A DNA stretch of 64,000 nucleotides from Streptococcus pyogenes (GTDB lineage Bacteria; Bacillota; Bacilli; Lactobacillales; Streptococcaceae), in assembly GCF_002055535.1 (NCBI RefSeq), contig NZ_LN831034.1, forward strand, positions 868,001 to 932,000, written 5' to 3'. Position numbers and translations under genes: made by a program. Under the pieces are notes generated by a model. That model had not been told where the DNA came from, ran no database searches, and was given only the letters and a program-made list of their open reading frames with translations. This document shows, one piece after another, positions 17,900 through 26,164 of this stretch; position 1 is the stretch's first letter; each line of letters opens with the position of its first letter.

Positions 17900-18649
17900 A
17901 TGGTACAAATTTTTTTATCAAATTTATTAAAAATAAAAAATACGAGTATTAGCAAGTTGATTCTTATTTTCCCTATTATTTGTGTGATGTTATCTTTATT
18001 GTTTTCAGCATTAGGTGGTGAAAATATCCTACGTTTAACTGCGGAAACAACAGTAAATCAGTGGGGAGTTATTTGGATTAATGTTATTATTGCTGTAAAT
18101 TCTGGTTTGTTAAATAAATTAGAATTAGATTCTAATAAGTATTCTGTTTTTTTATCAAGGGATGTTGATTTAAAAAAGGTAGAATATGCCAGAGTTCTAT
18201 TGATAGCTCTTATAAATCTAATAATTAGTATGATTTTAAGCTTAATGCTTATTGTAATTAGTTTTGTCCTACCTACTCCAAGTCTTATTAGTATAGGTAG
18301 GATACTATTAACTATCTTGTTAATTTGGTTGACTACACTATGGCAAATCCCGTTTATTTTATGGCTATCAAGAAAAATTAATGTGTATTTTGCTATGATT
18401 ATTAATATTATATCTCCACTAATTATTGGTACAAGTTTTTCTCTCTTAAATAAATGGTATTTGTTCCCTTATGATTGGTCGTTGAAGTTGCTTGAGCCAA
18501 TGACAAGAATGAGAATAAATAGTATACCTTTTGGAGCGGAGTTTGTTCCAGACTACTCACAGATTTTTATATCATTGTTCCTAGGAATTGCTTTTTTCAT
18601 CTTACTGACCAATCTATTTGCTATCTCTTTCAAAAAACAGGTGAAATAG
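17900..18649 (+). CDS. srtE: Lantibiotic immunity ABC transporter permease SrtE
   Basis: The 249-residue protein is strongly hydrophobic, with about six membrane segments (for example around residues 18-40, 55-75, 98-125, 137-160, 170-190 and 220-242). The pattern is that of LanE permeases of NisFEG-type systems. It lies between srtF and srtG with gaps of 5 and 2 bp, so the three form one translation unit. It works with SrtG as the membrane half of the immunity transporter. The gene appears undamaged, unlike the biosynthetic genes. Confidence 0.88.
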   Translation: MVQIFLSNLLKIKNTSISKLILIFPIICVMLSLLFSALGGENILRLTAETTVNQWGVIWINVIIAVNSGLLNKLELDSNKYSVFLSRDVDLKKVEYARVLLIALINLIISMILSLMLIVISFVLPTPSLISIGRILLTILLIWLTTLWQIPFILWLSRKINVYFAMIINIISPLIIGTSFSLLNKWYLFPYDWSLKLLEPMTRMRINSIPFGAEFVPDYSQIFISLFLGIAFFILLTNLFAISFKKQVK

Positions 18650-18651
18650 TC

Positions 18652-19374
18652 ATGAAATCATATTTATGTTCTAATTTTTTAAAAATCAAAAATACTTCAT
18701 ATTTACTAATACATATTTTAGCTGCACTATTATTTCCCTTACTTCTATTTTTCTATTGGAGTCAACGTGGAGGTTTACAAAGCAGGACTGTATTATTCTC
18801 CTACTTTCAAATAGTAGGTGTACTTCTTCCTTTTGTTGCAAGTATTGTGTGCATTCAACTAAAAAATTTGGAAGAATCATCTGGAAAATATAAATATTTA
18901 TTGGGTTACTCACAGTCGAATTATAAGCCATTTATTGTAGAATTAGTATTTCTATGGTTATGCTATTGTATAGTATTAATTATTTCAATTACTATATTTA
19001 TTCTTTTATTGAAAACTATTGGTATAAATGTATCTCTCAGACTACTTATTTTGAATAGTTTAATTTATATCATTTTTGCCTATGTAACCTATCTGATCAA
19101 TCATATTATTAGCTATATATTTAGTACAGGTGTGGCATTAGGTATTTCAATGGTAGGTGTTATTGCTGCAGCATTTTGTGAAACGAGCCTTGGTGATAAG
19201 GTATGGTTTCTTATTCCATGGGCATGGCTTTTAAGAATATCAGATACTCTATATAACCAACAGAAAATGGCAATTGTTCCACTTATTGTTATATTTTTTG
19301 TTTCATGCACAGTAGCTTTACTTCATATACGAATATTTAAAAGGTGGAATCAAGACTGTTTGACAAGTAGTTAA
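18652..19374 (+). CDS. srtG: Lantibiotic immunity ABC transporter permease SrtG
   Basis: The 240-residue membrane protein has about six hydrophobic helices and a short basic C-terminus. It is a LanG-type partner of SrtE. The start at ATG 18652 is two bases after the srtE stop. Its beginning, SNFLKIKNTSYL, mirrors that of SrtE (SNLLKIKNTSIS), suggesting that the two permeases arose by duplication. It is the last gene of the streptin block. No clear T-run terminator was seen directly after it. Confidence 0.86.
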   Translation: MKSYLCSNFLKIKNTSYLLIHILAALLFPLLLFFYWSQRGGLQSRTVLFSYFQIVGVLLPFVASIVCIQLKNLEESSGKYKYLLGYSQSNYKPFIVELVFLWLCYCIVLIISITIFILLLKTIGINVSLRLLILNSLIYIIFAYVTYLINHIISYIFSTGVALGISMVGVIAAAFCETSLGDKVWFLIPWAWLLRISDTLYNQQKMAIVPLIVIFFVSCTVALLHIRIFKRWNQDCLTSS

Positions 19375-19497
19375 ATACATCTATTTTGTTTACCTAGCAA
19401 TAAATATGATTTTTTAAGTTATAAATACTATCTAACTTGTTTAACTAAAAAATGACTATAAAATTTCAATGGATTACTAGCTTATATTTAATAGTCT

Positions 19498-19514
19498 TGT
19501 CCAAATAGGACAAT
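19498..19514. promoter_or_regulatory. Palindromic operator upstream of the XRE regulator
   Basis: TTGTCC (19498-19503) and GGACAA (19509-19514) form a perfect inverted repeat around AAATA. A -10-like TATACT is at 19542-19547 and the regulator starts at 19566. The position suits an operator, perhaps for the adjacent regulator itself. Confidence 0.5.
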
Positions 19515-19565
19515 TAAACATTTTTTAATCAAATCTCCTTTATACTGATATTAGGAGAATGTTAG

Positions 19566-19784
19566 ATGTATCCGCGTATTAGGAATTTGAGAGAAGATAA
19601 CGATTTCACTCAAAAGTTTGTTGCAAATTTACTTTCCTTCTCTCATGCAAATTATGCAAAAATTGAGAGAGGAGAGGTTGCCTTAATGGCAGATGTTCTT
19701 GTGCAGTTTTATAAACTCTATAACGTCAGTATTGATTATTTATTAGGGCAAACAGATTATCCGTATCGTTTTCATAATAAATAA
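19566..19784 (+). CDS. XRE-family (Cro/CI-like) transcriptional regulator
   Basis: The 72-residue protein is almost entirely one helix-turn-helix domain. It starts MYPRIRNLREDNDFTQKFVA and carries the typical YAKIERGEV recognition-helix end and DYLLGQTDY at the C-terminus. Such small repressors sit at the integrase end of many ICEs and control excision genes. AGGAGA lies 8 nt before ATG 19566. The frame is intact. It lies between the streptin genes and the DUF3173/integrase remnants. A GC-poor hairpin (AAGTCTCGCCT with AGGTGGGACTT, about 19786-19836) follows and may end its transcript. Confidence 0.85.
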   Translation: MYPRIRNLREDNDFTQKFVANLLSFSHANYAKIERGEVALMADVLVQFYKLYNVSIDYLLGQTDYPYRFHNK

Positions 19785-19981
19785 AAGTCTCGCCTTGATT
19801 TGTTCATTGACAACTGAATAAACCGAGGTGGGACTTTCTTGTTTGTCGAGCAATTTAGTGAGATACGCCGTGATAGGAGCGATAATTATTAGCTATAAAA
19901 TAGAGTGGTTCTCTATCTGCCATGACCACAAATAGGGACAATGATACTTCTGAACGTTCAGGCTGCCAGCGTAAAAGGCCA

Positions 19982-20023
19982 GTGGGTGAGATTCCCATGA
20001 GTGATTTAACCAGTCATACCCAC
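19982..20023 (+). other. Nested hairpin in the leader of the DUF3173-integrase block
   Basis: GTGGGT (19982-19987) pairs with ACCCAC (20018-20023). Inside, after a nine-base bulge, ATGA (19997-20000) pairs with TCAT (20014-20017) and TG pairs with CA. A T-run begins 11 nt further on. The 272-bp gap between the regulator and the DUF3173 remnant otherwise holds only an unconvincing frame from 19922. It could be an attenuator or a structured regulatory RNA of the element. Confidence 0.45.
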
Positions 20024-20056
20024 GGAGGTTGTAATTTTTTTGAAAGGAGTGGAGGT

Positions 20057-20272
20057 GTGAAAATAGTAACATATAAAAAGCTTGATGAATATTGGTTTTC
20101 TCGAACATACTGCAAGAAATATTATTAGAGAAGCAAAAAGAATAGCTATAAAAAAGTTGAAGAAGCTCGCGAACTTGAACAAAATGCGGTACAATTAAGT
20201 AAATCGCCCTTTGACAATAGAAGACTTGGTATTGCTCCTAAAGATGAAGAAAGTTTAGAAAGTGAGAATTAA
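20057..20272 (+). pseudogene. DUF3173-type small protein (recombination accessory), frameshifted
   Basis: GTG 20057 after GGAGG opens a frame that begins VKIVTYKKLDEYWFS. The expected continuation, EHTARNIIREAKRIAIKK, is present but in another frame. The original frame then resumes with VEEARELEQNAVQLSKSPF and NRRLGIAPKDEE, ending at TAA 20272. That means two compensating indels, plus an in-frame TAG in the unshifted reading. The pattern (short basic helix, then a RRLG.P tail) matches DUF3173 proteins, which sit just upstream of ICE integrases and are thought to assist excision. The stop is 2 bp before the integrase start. Confidence 0.65.
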
Positions 20273-20274
20273 AG

Positions 20275-21462
20275 ATGACTATAAAAAATCAAAAAAAGTA
20301 CAAAGGTGTTTATTGTGATAAGAATGGGAAGATATTTTATCAAGCTGATCTTGGTGTAGATCCAGTAACAGGTAAACGAGTTCAAAAGAAAGCCAGAAAG
20401 AATTAGTATGGAAAGCCATTTGGTACAATGAAAGAAGCGTATGATGAACTGGTTCGGATTAGGTATGGGTTTAGTAATAATCTTAGTATTGAAAATGACA
20501 ATATATCGTTTGAAAACTATATGAATACTATTTACCTAAGAGCATATAAGCAAAAGGTTCAGGCTGTAACTTATGAAATAGCCTTACCACATCATAAGTT
20601 ATTTATTCAGTATTTTGATTCTAAACTTTTAAAGGGAATAACAGCTTGAGATTGTGAATCTTTTAGTTTACATATTATTGAAAATTATGCAAAGAATTTA
20701 TGGTCGCGATTCAAAGATTGCATGGGGTATGCTGAAAGGTTAGACTATATTTCAAAAGTGCCATGTAAGGCTTTGGATAATCCTAAAGGGAAACATCCCG
20801 ACACTCCATTTTGGACTTATATTGAGTTTCAGAATTTTATAAAATCGTTTGATTTGCAAGATTATGAAGAGCTACAAAGATTTACAACTATTTGGCTATA
20901 TTATATGACAGGTGTTCGTGTAAGTGAAGGTTTATCATTATGATGGGAAAATATCGATTTCGAACAAAAATTCTTGAAAGTTCATACAACCTTGGAAAAG
21001 GATGAAAATGGAAATTGGTATCGTAAAGACCAAACAAAAACGCCAGCAGGAGAACGTCTTATTGAGTTAGATGATGTGACAATAGTAGTATTGGAAAATT
21101 GGAGAAGAAATCAAGTAGTCAATACTGACACAGATTTCATTATTTCACGGTTTGGTGAACCATTTTGTAAATCAACGATTTGTCGAGTTATTAAGCACAA
21201 AGCTCAAAGTATTGGAGTTCCCGTAATAACTGGAAAAGGATTGCGACATAGTTATGCTTCCTATCTTATTAATGTTTTGAAAAAAGACATTCTGTACGTT
21301 GCAAAGTGTATGGGACATGCTGATAAGTCTACAACTTTGAATACATATAGTCACTGATTTAATGCATTAGATAAAACAGTATCTGAAGAAATAACCCAAA
21401 ATGTAATAAGTTCAGGATTAGATTCCATTTTATACCAAAATTCCTGCCAAATAACTAATTGA
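20275..21462 (+). pseudogene. Tyrosine recombinase/integrase of the element, four in-frame stops
   Basis: A single frame of 395 codons runs from ATG 20275 to TGA 21462 with internal stops at 20404 (TAG), 20647, 20941 and 21355 (all TGA). It begins with an Arm-DNA-binding region (YKGVYCDKNGKIFYQADLG), then a SAM-like core (WTYIEFQNFIKSFD). The catalytic domain has TGVRVSEGLSL (Arg I), GKGLRHSYASYL (HxxR), GHADKSTTLNTYSH and then the stop where the family usually has a residue before FNALDKT. There are no frameshifts. Each stop can be explained by one C-to-T or G-to-A change. No copy can be made whole, so the element is immobile by itself. Confidence 0.88.
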
Positions 21463-21607
21463 TATAACGAAGCTTATTATATCGCCCATATAACAGGATG
21501 TGTTATTGTTACAGGGTACTTGCTTTATGAGCTTGTTTAAGCTACTAAAGGTGTGTGCCACTATACTTCCTTCCAAATTTCTGAGAATTTTTGTTATAAT
21601 AGTAACT

Positions 21608-22855
21608 ATGAAAGATATAATGATAAAAAGGTGGGTTATCCTTTTTTTTATGGTATTAACTTGTTCAGGGTTTGGTAAAACAGTTCTCGCAGCTGATTTT
21701 CAAGTGGGAGCAGAACATGCGATTGTCGTAGAGGCAGACTCTGGGAGAGTTCTGTATGAGAAAGACGCTAAGACGCCAGATGCTATTGCCTCTTTGACCA
21801 AATTGGTGACGGCTTATCTGGTTTTAGATAAGGTTAAATCAGGCCAGCTGCAATTATCAGATCAAGTTAATCTCTCAGATTATGCCTTCGAGTTAACAAA
21901 AGATAGGTCTTTAAGTAATGTACCTTTTGACAAAAAAACTTATTCAGTTCAAGACCTGTTGACAGCTACTTTGGTAGCAAGCTCAAATAGCGCTGCTATT
22001 GCGTTAGCCGAAAAAGTGGCGGGCTCAGAGCTTCATTTTGTAAATCAAATGAGAGAACAGCTATCTCATTGGGGGATTACTTCTGGTAAAATCCTCAACG
22101 CTTCAGGACTGCCGAATGAGGTGCTAAAGGACCATCGTTATCCTGGTTCTGCGTTGGAAGAAGAGAATATGTTGAGTGCTCAGGATGTTGCCATTGTGAC
22201 GATGCATTTACTGGAAGATTTTCCTGAGATTTTAGAGATCACTAAACAAACAGAAGTTGATTTTGCTGGTAATTCTATTAAAAGTTTTAATCAACTCTTA
22301 CCAGGTATGGCTAAGGGTAGAGCAGGAGTGGATGGGCTAAAGACAGGAACGACAGATTTGGCAGGTCATTGCCTTGTGGTAACTTCTATTGAAAATGGTA
22401 TGAGGCTGATTACCGTTATTCTAAATGCTGATGGATCTGATAAAAACCAAAACACGCGGTTTGAGCAAGCAAATCGCTTGTTGGACTATGTGGCTAGAAC
22501 TTATTGTCGTCGTAAGATTCTTAAAAAAGGAAGTCTTGTCTCGGAGCGATCGCTCCCTATTCAAGATGGCCAAGTAAAAGAACTACCGATATCTGTTGCC
22601 GAAGATGTAACCATCATTTTGCAACAGGGTGAACAAGTTCCCAAACCTAAACAATTTATGATATCAGAGACTTCTTTATTAGCACCGATTACTAAAGGTG
22701 AAGTGGTTGCTTATTTGACGTCTCCAAGAATAACAGATCAGTCAGTGAGGTATTTAAAGGAACCTAAGCGTATTCCTCTTAAAGCTAGCCAATCTCTAAA
22801 AAAAGCCTCTGACTTACAGCTGTGGTGGCGAGATTTTCTTGAAAAAAGACGTTAA
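21608..22855 (+). CDS. dacA: D-alanyl-D-alanine carboxypeptidase (low-molecular-mass PBP, DacA type)
   Basis: The 415-residue protein has a signal peptide ending in VLAADF. The penicillin-binding catalytic triad follows: SLTK (active-site Ser, about residue 65), SSNSA and LKTGTTD. A beta-rich C-terminal domain and an amphipathic tail (DLQLWWRDFLEKRR) would anchor it to the outer membrane face. It trims the terminal D-Ala from peptidoglycan stem peptides. The start is uncertain. TATAAT at 21595-21600 lies just before ATG 21608, so ATG 21620 with a short leader is also plausible. It is the first chromosomal gene after the decayed element. Confidence 0.88.
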   Translation: MKDIMIKRWVILFFMVLTCSGFGKTVLAADFQVGAEHAIVVEADSGRVLYEKDAKTPDAIASLTKLVTAYLVLDKVKSGQLQLSDQVNLSDYAFELTKDRSLSNVPFDKKTYSVQDLLTATLVASSNSAAIALAEKVAGSELHFVNQMREQLSHWGITSGKILNASGLPNEVLKDHRYPGSALEEENMLSAQDVAIVTMHLLEDFPEILEITKQTEVDFAGNSIKSFNQLLPGMAKGRAGVDGLKTGTTDLAGHCLVVTSIENGMRLITVILNADGSDKNQNTRFEQANRLLDYVARTYCRRKILKKGSLVSERSLPIQDGQVKELPISVAEDVTIILQQGEQVPKPKQFMISETSLLAPITKGEVVAYLTSPRITDQSVRYLKEPKRIPLKASQSLKKASDLQLWWRDFLEKRR

Positions 22856-22885
22856 AGATAAGAATAAAATAATTTTAAAACAATC

Positions 22886-22929
22886 AAAAAAAGACAGTTA
22901 TGAAAGAATTTTTTCATAACTGTCTTTTT
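22886..22929. terminator. Bidirectional terminator between dacA and the deacetylase gene
   Basis: AAAAAGACAGTTATGAAA pairs perfectly with TTTCATAACTGTCTTTTT around a short loop. A- and T-runs on either side serve both converging genes. Confidence 0.9.
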
Positions 22930-22971
22930 AGTTTACAGTGAGTATGATTTGGAATGATAAAAAAATTGATG

Positions 22972-23934
22972 TTATGGTTCCATTGTTTGTAAAAGATTTT
23001 CAGGACTCATGTTTGGGAGGATACGAATCCGGTTAAGAGAAAGAAGTCCATTAGCCGCGCTAGCTATTCCTTCGTTAGTGGTAACACCTAATTTATAGTT
23101 AAGTCTAGCTGCAATTTGTAAGGTAGTGTCATTATATCTACCAGATGGATAAGCAATGGCAATAGTGTTTTGGTTTAATTGCTTATCAAGATAGTCCTTT
23201 GAATCTTTCATTTCAGTTGTTTGAACATCAGGACTAGCCTGCTCTAGATCAGGATGATTCACTGTATGATCTTGGAAAGACATACCGACTTGTTTCATTT
23301 CTTTCATCTGCTTAAGAGTCAGATTGGCAGCGCTTCCCATTTCGGTTAGTCCTGTAATAACATTATTGGTGGCTTTAGCATCATATTTTTTTAAGATTGG
23401 GTAAGCAACATTGTAGAAATCAATCATACTGTCATCAAATGTTAGCCATACAACTTTTTTAGCAGGCAATTCATTATTTGAAAGAGCGCGGTAGACCTCT
23501 TCAGGACTCAAAAAATAGTAGCCCTCGTCTTTCATTTTTTGAAGTTGTTGATCAAAGAGATCTGGGTTGACAATCAAATTAGCATTAGCCGTCTCTTCAG
23601 GGGACATTACATGAATAGCATGATACATTAAAATTGGGATCTTGACAGGTGTTTCTTGCTTGGTCCAAGTCAATTTAGAATGGGCCTTTTTTTGAGATTT
23701 TGAGGAATCGAAATGAGTCTTCTTAAGTTTTGTCGTTTCTTTTTTTGCCGTCTTTTTGTGATGAAAAAGACTTATTTTAGGTACAAATCGAGAGACATCT
23801 GACAAGCCGAATTTGTTAGACCCTTGATATAAATAGAAAATGAGGGTCAAACCAAGAATGCAGGCAAATAATAGTATAAGGTTAATGAGAGTGAAGGCTT
23901 TTCTTTTTTGGCGCCGTTTATGTCTATTGTTCAT
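22972..23934 (-). CDS. Membrane-anchored polysaccharide deacetylase (NodB domain)
   Basis: The 320-residue protein has a basic N-terminus and one membrane anchor (about residues 15-36), then a Lys/Ser-rich linker and a NodB homology domain. WLTFDDSMIDFYNVAY holds the catalytic Asp and metal Asp, QDHTVNHPD provides the two metal His, and AYPSGRYND is the third motif. The order resembles the IcaB/PgaB branch more than classic PgdA. It would act outside the membrane on N-acetylated cell-wall or capsule-like polysaccharide. The exact polymer is unknown. Its minus-strand RBS is AAAGGAG just before the ATG at 23934. Confidence 0.87.
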   Translation of the reverse strand: MNNRHKRRQKRKAFTLINLILLFACILGLTLIFYLYQGSNKFGLSDVSRFVPKISLFHHKKTAKKETTKLKKTHFDSSKSQKKAHSKLTWTKQETPVKIPILMYHAIHVMSPEETANANLIVNPDLFDQQLQKMKDEGYYFLSPEEVYRALSNNELPAKKVVWLTFDDSMIDFYNVAYPILKKYDAKATNNVITGLTEMGSAANLTLKQMKEMKQVGMSFQDHTVNHPDLEQASPDVQTTEMKDSKDYLDKQLNQNTIAIAYPSGRYNDTTLQIAARLNYKLGVTTNEGIASAANGLLSLNRIRILPNMSPENLLQTMEP

Positions 23935-23990
23935 TACTTGCTCCTTTTTTTGATATAAGTACCTCTATTGTAACATTTTTTAGAGAAAAG

Positions 23991-24014
23991 AAGGCTTGAA
24001 GTCAGCCTTTTTTC
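23991..24014 (+). terminator. Orphan hairpin terminator in the deacetylase-folC gap
   Basis: AAGGCT (23991-23996) pairs with AGCCTT (24004-24009), followed by TTTTTC. No plus-strand gene precedes it, so it may block read-through from antisense transcription of the deacetylase gene. Confidence 0.55.
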
Positions 24015-24090
24015 TTGTTTTTTGGAAGAACGTGTATTAAGGAGTAAAAAAATTATTGTCACAGATAACACTTTAGGAGGTAGCAAAGAC

Positions 24091-24177
24091 TATGTGGGGC
24101 TGGTATTCTTATCACGTAAAAAAAGCAATGAAGATAAAAGTGTAGTGTACTTTAGAACTTATTTGAGTGTTTGGTGA
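24091..24177 (+). CDS. Possible 28-residue Trp/Tyr-rich small protein
   Basis: A short frame from ATG 24091 to TGA 24177 follows AGGAGG (24074-24079; the spacing of 11 nt is slightly long). The peptide starts MWGWYSYHVKKSNEDKSV and ends YLSVW, unusually rich in aromatic residues with a charged centre. No family was recognised, and the codon evidence is too short to prove coding. It sits upstream of the folC promoter. It could be a small membrane-associated protein or chance. Confidence 0.3.
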   Translation, partial: YVGLVFLSRKKSNEDKSVVYFRTYLSVW

Positions 24178-24214
24178 GGATAATAAAAAAAAGGGTACTA
24201 CTCTAGGTTATCTG

Positions 24215-24243
24215 CTGTCACTTTTTTTTATATATGGTATACT
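24215..24243 (+). promoter_or_regulatory. Promoter of the folate operon
   Basis: CTGTCA (24215-24220) and TATACT (24238-24243) are 17 bp apart. The predicted start lies about 17 nt before ATG 24266, giving a short leader. Confidence 0.65.
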
Positions 24244-24265
24244 AAAGATAGATGTGAGGTATGAA

Positions 24266-25543
24266 ATGACTTATGAAGAGACTCTAGAATGGATTCATGA
24301 TCACTTAGTTTTCGGCATCAAGCCAGGCTTAAAACGTATGCTTTGGGTTCTTGGACAGTTAGGAAATCCCCAAAAAAATGTCAAGGGAGTGCATATCGTT
24401 GGAACTAACGGAAAAGGTTCCACGGTCAATCATTTACAACACATCTTTACGACAGCTGGTTATGAAGTGGGGACCTTTACCTCTCCTTATATTATGGATT
24501 TCAAAGAACGTATTAGCATAAATGGTCGAATGATTTCAGAAAAAGATTTGGTTATTGCTGCTAATCGTATTCGTCCTTTGACAGAGCGTCTAGTTCAAGA
24601 GACTGATTTTGGAGAGGTAACTGAATTTGAAGTGATTACTTTGATCATGTTCCTCTATTTTGGTGACATGCATCCTGTAGATATTGCTATTATTGAAGCA
24701 GGCCTTGGCGGTCTTTATGATTCGACCAATGTTTTTCAAGCAATGGTTGTGGTCTGTCCCTCAATTGGTTTAGATCACCAAGCTATTTTGGGCGAGACTT
24801 ACGCTAATATTGCCGCCCAAAAAGCTGGTGTTTTAGAAGGGGGCGAGACCCTTGTTTTTGCCGTTGAAAACCCGTCAGCTCGAGAGGTTTTTTTAACAAA
24901 AGCTGAGCAGGTTGGTGCTTCAATCTGGGAATGGCAAGAGCAGTTTCAAATGGCTGAGAACGCATCTGGCTATCGTTTTACTAGTCCTTTAGGAGTTATT
25001 TCAGATATTCACATCGCTATGCCAGGACACCACCAAGTGTCTAATGCAGCTTTAGCTATTATGACTTGCTTAACCTTGCAAGACCGCTATCCTAGGCTAA
25101 CTCCAGATCATATAAGGGAAGGTCTAGCAAATAGTTTGTGGCTAGGCCGTACCGAATTATTAGCACCAAATCTAATGATTGATGGGGCTCATAACAATGA
25201 AAGCGTTGCTGCTTTGGTAGCCGTCTTAAAAAATAACTACAATGATAAAAAGCTTCATATTTTGTTTGGTGCGATCGACACCAAGCCTATTGCAGATATG
25301 TTGGTTGCTCTTGAGCAAATAGGTGACTTGCAGGTTACTAGCTTTCATTACCCTAACGCCTATCCATTGGAAAAATACCCAGAACGTTTTGGTAGGGTTG
25401 CTGATTTCAAAGATTTCTTGGCCTTGCGTAAGCATGCTAAAGCAGATGACTTTTTCGTGATTACAGGGTCACTATATTTTATTTCAGAAATTAGACAGTA
25501 TTGGGAAAAACATATTGAAAAAAGCGTTCTTTTAACCCATTAA
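24266..25543 (+). CDS. folC: Folylpolyglutamate synthase / dihydrofolate synthase
   Basis: The 425-residue Mur-ligase-fold protein has the P-loop GTNGKGSTV (about residue 48) and the folate-loop [12 protein letters not shown]. The Mg-binding region is [12 protein letters not shown], and the C-terminal domain has [11 protein letters not shown]. It adds glutamates to folates and may also join dihydropteroate with glutamate. The ATG at 24266 has a GAGG site and matches the family N-terminus ([12 protein letters not shown]). A reading from 24167 would cover the promoter. It is the first gene of folC-folE-folP-folB-folK. Confidence 0.93.
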   Translation: MTYEETLEWIHDHLVFGIKPGLKRMLWVLGQLGNPQKNVKGVHIVGTNGKGSTVNHLQHIFTTAGYEVGTFTSPYIMDFKERISINGRMISEKDLVIAANRIRPLTERLVQETDFGEVTEFEVITLIMFLYFGDMHPVDIAIIEAGLGGLYDSTNVFQAMVVVCPSIGLDHQAILGETYANIAAQKAGVLEGGETLVFAVENPSAREVFLTKAEQVGASIWEWQEQFQMAENASGYRFTSPLGVISDIHIAMPGHHQVSNAALAIMTCLTLQDRYPRLTPDHIREGLANSLWLGRTELLAPNLMIDGAHNNESVAALVAVLKNNYNDKKLHILFGAIDTKPIADMLVALEQIGDLQVTSFHYPNAYPLEKYPERFGRVADFKDFLALRKHAKADDFFVITGSLYFISEIRQYWEKHIEKSVLLTH

Positions 25544-25571
25544 AAAAGAGAAAATGAAAAGGAAAAAACTA

Positions 25572-26156
25572 ATGAAAAGGGAAAGACTAATGTCTATTAA
25601 TAAGGAAAAAGCAGAAGCAGCCATTTATCAGTTTTTAGAGGCTATTGGTGAAAATCCAAATCGGGAAGGTCTTCTTGACACGCCTAAACGGGTTGCTAAA
25701 ATGTATGCGGAGATGTTTTTGGGACTGGGAAAAGATCCTAAAGAGGAGTTTACGGCTGTCTTTAAAGAACAACATGAGGATGTGGTGATTGTCAAAGACA
25801 TTAGTTTTTATTCTATATGTGAACACCACTTAGTTCCTTTTTATGGCAAGGCTCATATCGCTTACTTGCCAAGTGATGGTCGAGTAACAGGTTTGAGTAA
25901 ATTAGCGCGAGCAGTTGAAGTAGCTAGTAAACGACCTCAACTCCAAGAGCGTTTGACCTCTCAAATAGCGGATGCTTTAGTTGAAGCCCTCAATCCTAAA
26001 GGGACTTTAGTTATGGTAGAAGCAGAGCACATGTGCATGACCATGCGAGGCATCAAAAAGCCAGGTAGTAAAACCATTACCACCACTGCCAGAGGCTTAT
26101 ATAAGGAAAGTCGTGCTGAGAGGCAAGAAGTTATTTCTCTAATGACAAAAGATTAG
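25572..26156 (+). CDS. folE: GTP cyclohydrolase I
   Basis: The 194-residue protein carries the zinc and active-site motifs [10 protein letters not shown] (about residues 75-84) and [10 protein letters not shown] (about 155-164), with [11 protein letters not shown] between. It converts GTP to 7,8-dihydroneopterin triphosphate, the first step of folate synthesis, as a decamer in the cytoplasm. Three in-frame ATGs occur at 25554, 25572 and 25590. The middle one is preceded by AAAAGGA and gives the usual streptococcal length. The first 36 bases of the region are a tandem duplication of an 18-base unit, which multiplies the start signals. Confidence 0.94.
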   Translation: MKRERLMSINKEKAEAAIYQFLEAIGENPNREGLLDTPKRVAKMYAEMFLGLGKDPKEEFTAVFKEQHEDVVIVKDISFYSICEHHLVPFYGKAHIAYLPSDGRVTGLSKLARAVEVASKRPQLQERLTSQIADALVEALNPKGTLVMVEAEHMCMTMRGIKKPGSKTITTTARGLYKESRAERQEVISLMTKD

Positions 26157-26164
26157 GAGAACTT

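Larger units (their letters stand above)
23935..24265. other. Intergenic region between divergent deacetylase and folC
   Basis: The 331-bp gap holds a minus-strand TACAAT -10 for the deacetylase (about 23970) and a plus-strand hairpin with T-run at 23991-24014. It also holds a small frame at 24091-24177 with a strong ribosome site, and the folC promoter at 24215-24243. Confidence 0.6.

Noticed and set aside
18443..18453. CTCTTAAATAA inside srtE, identical to the putative rplL attachment core
   Set aside because: It lies inside an intact gene, coding Leu-Leu-Asn, with no flanking repeat beyond 11 bases; in AT-rich DNA this is likely chance. The integrase remnant also lies 2 kb further right.
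19922..20128. 68-codon frame spanning the DUF3173 leader
   Set aside because: No good RBS, it crosses the hairpin and the true GTG start, and its end is the DUF3173 reading frame itself.
20275..21462. Reading the three TGA codons of the integrase as Trp or selenocysteine
   Set aside because: A TAG is also present, at least two TGAs replace positions where homologues are expected to have Arg, and normal genes here use TGA as stop.
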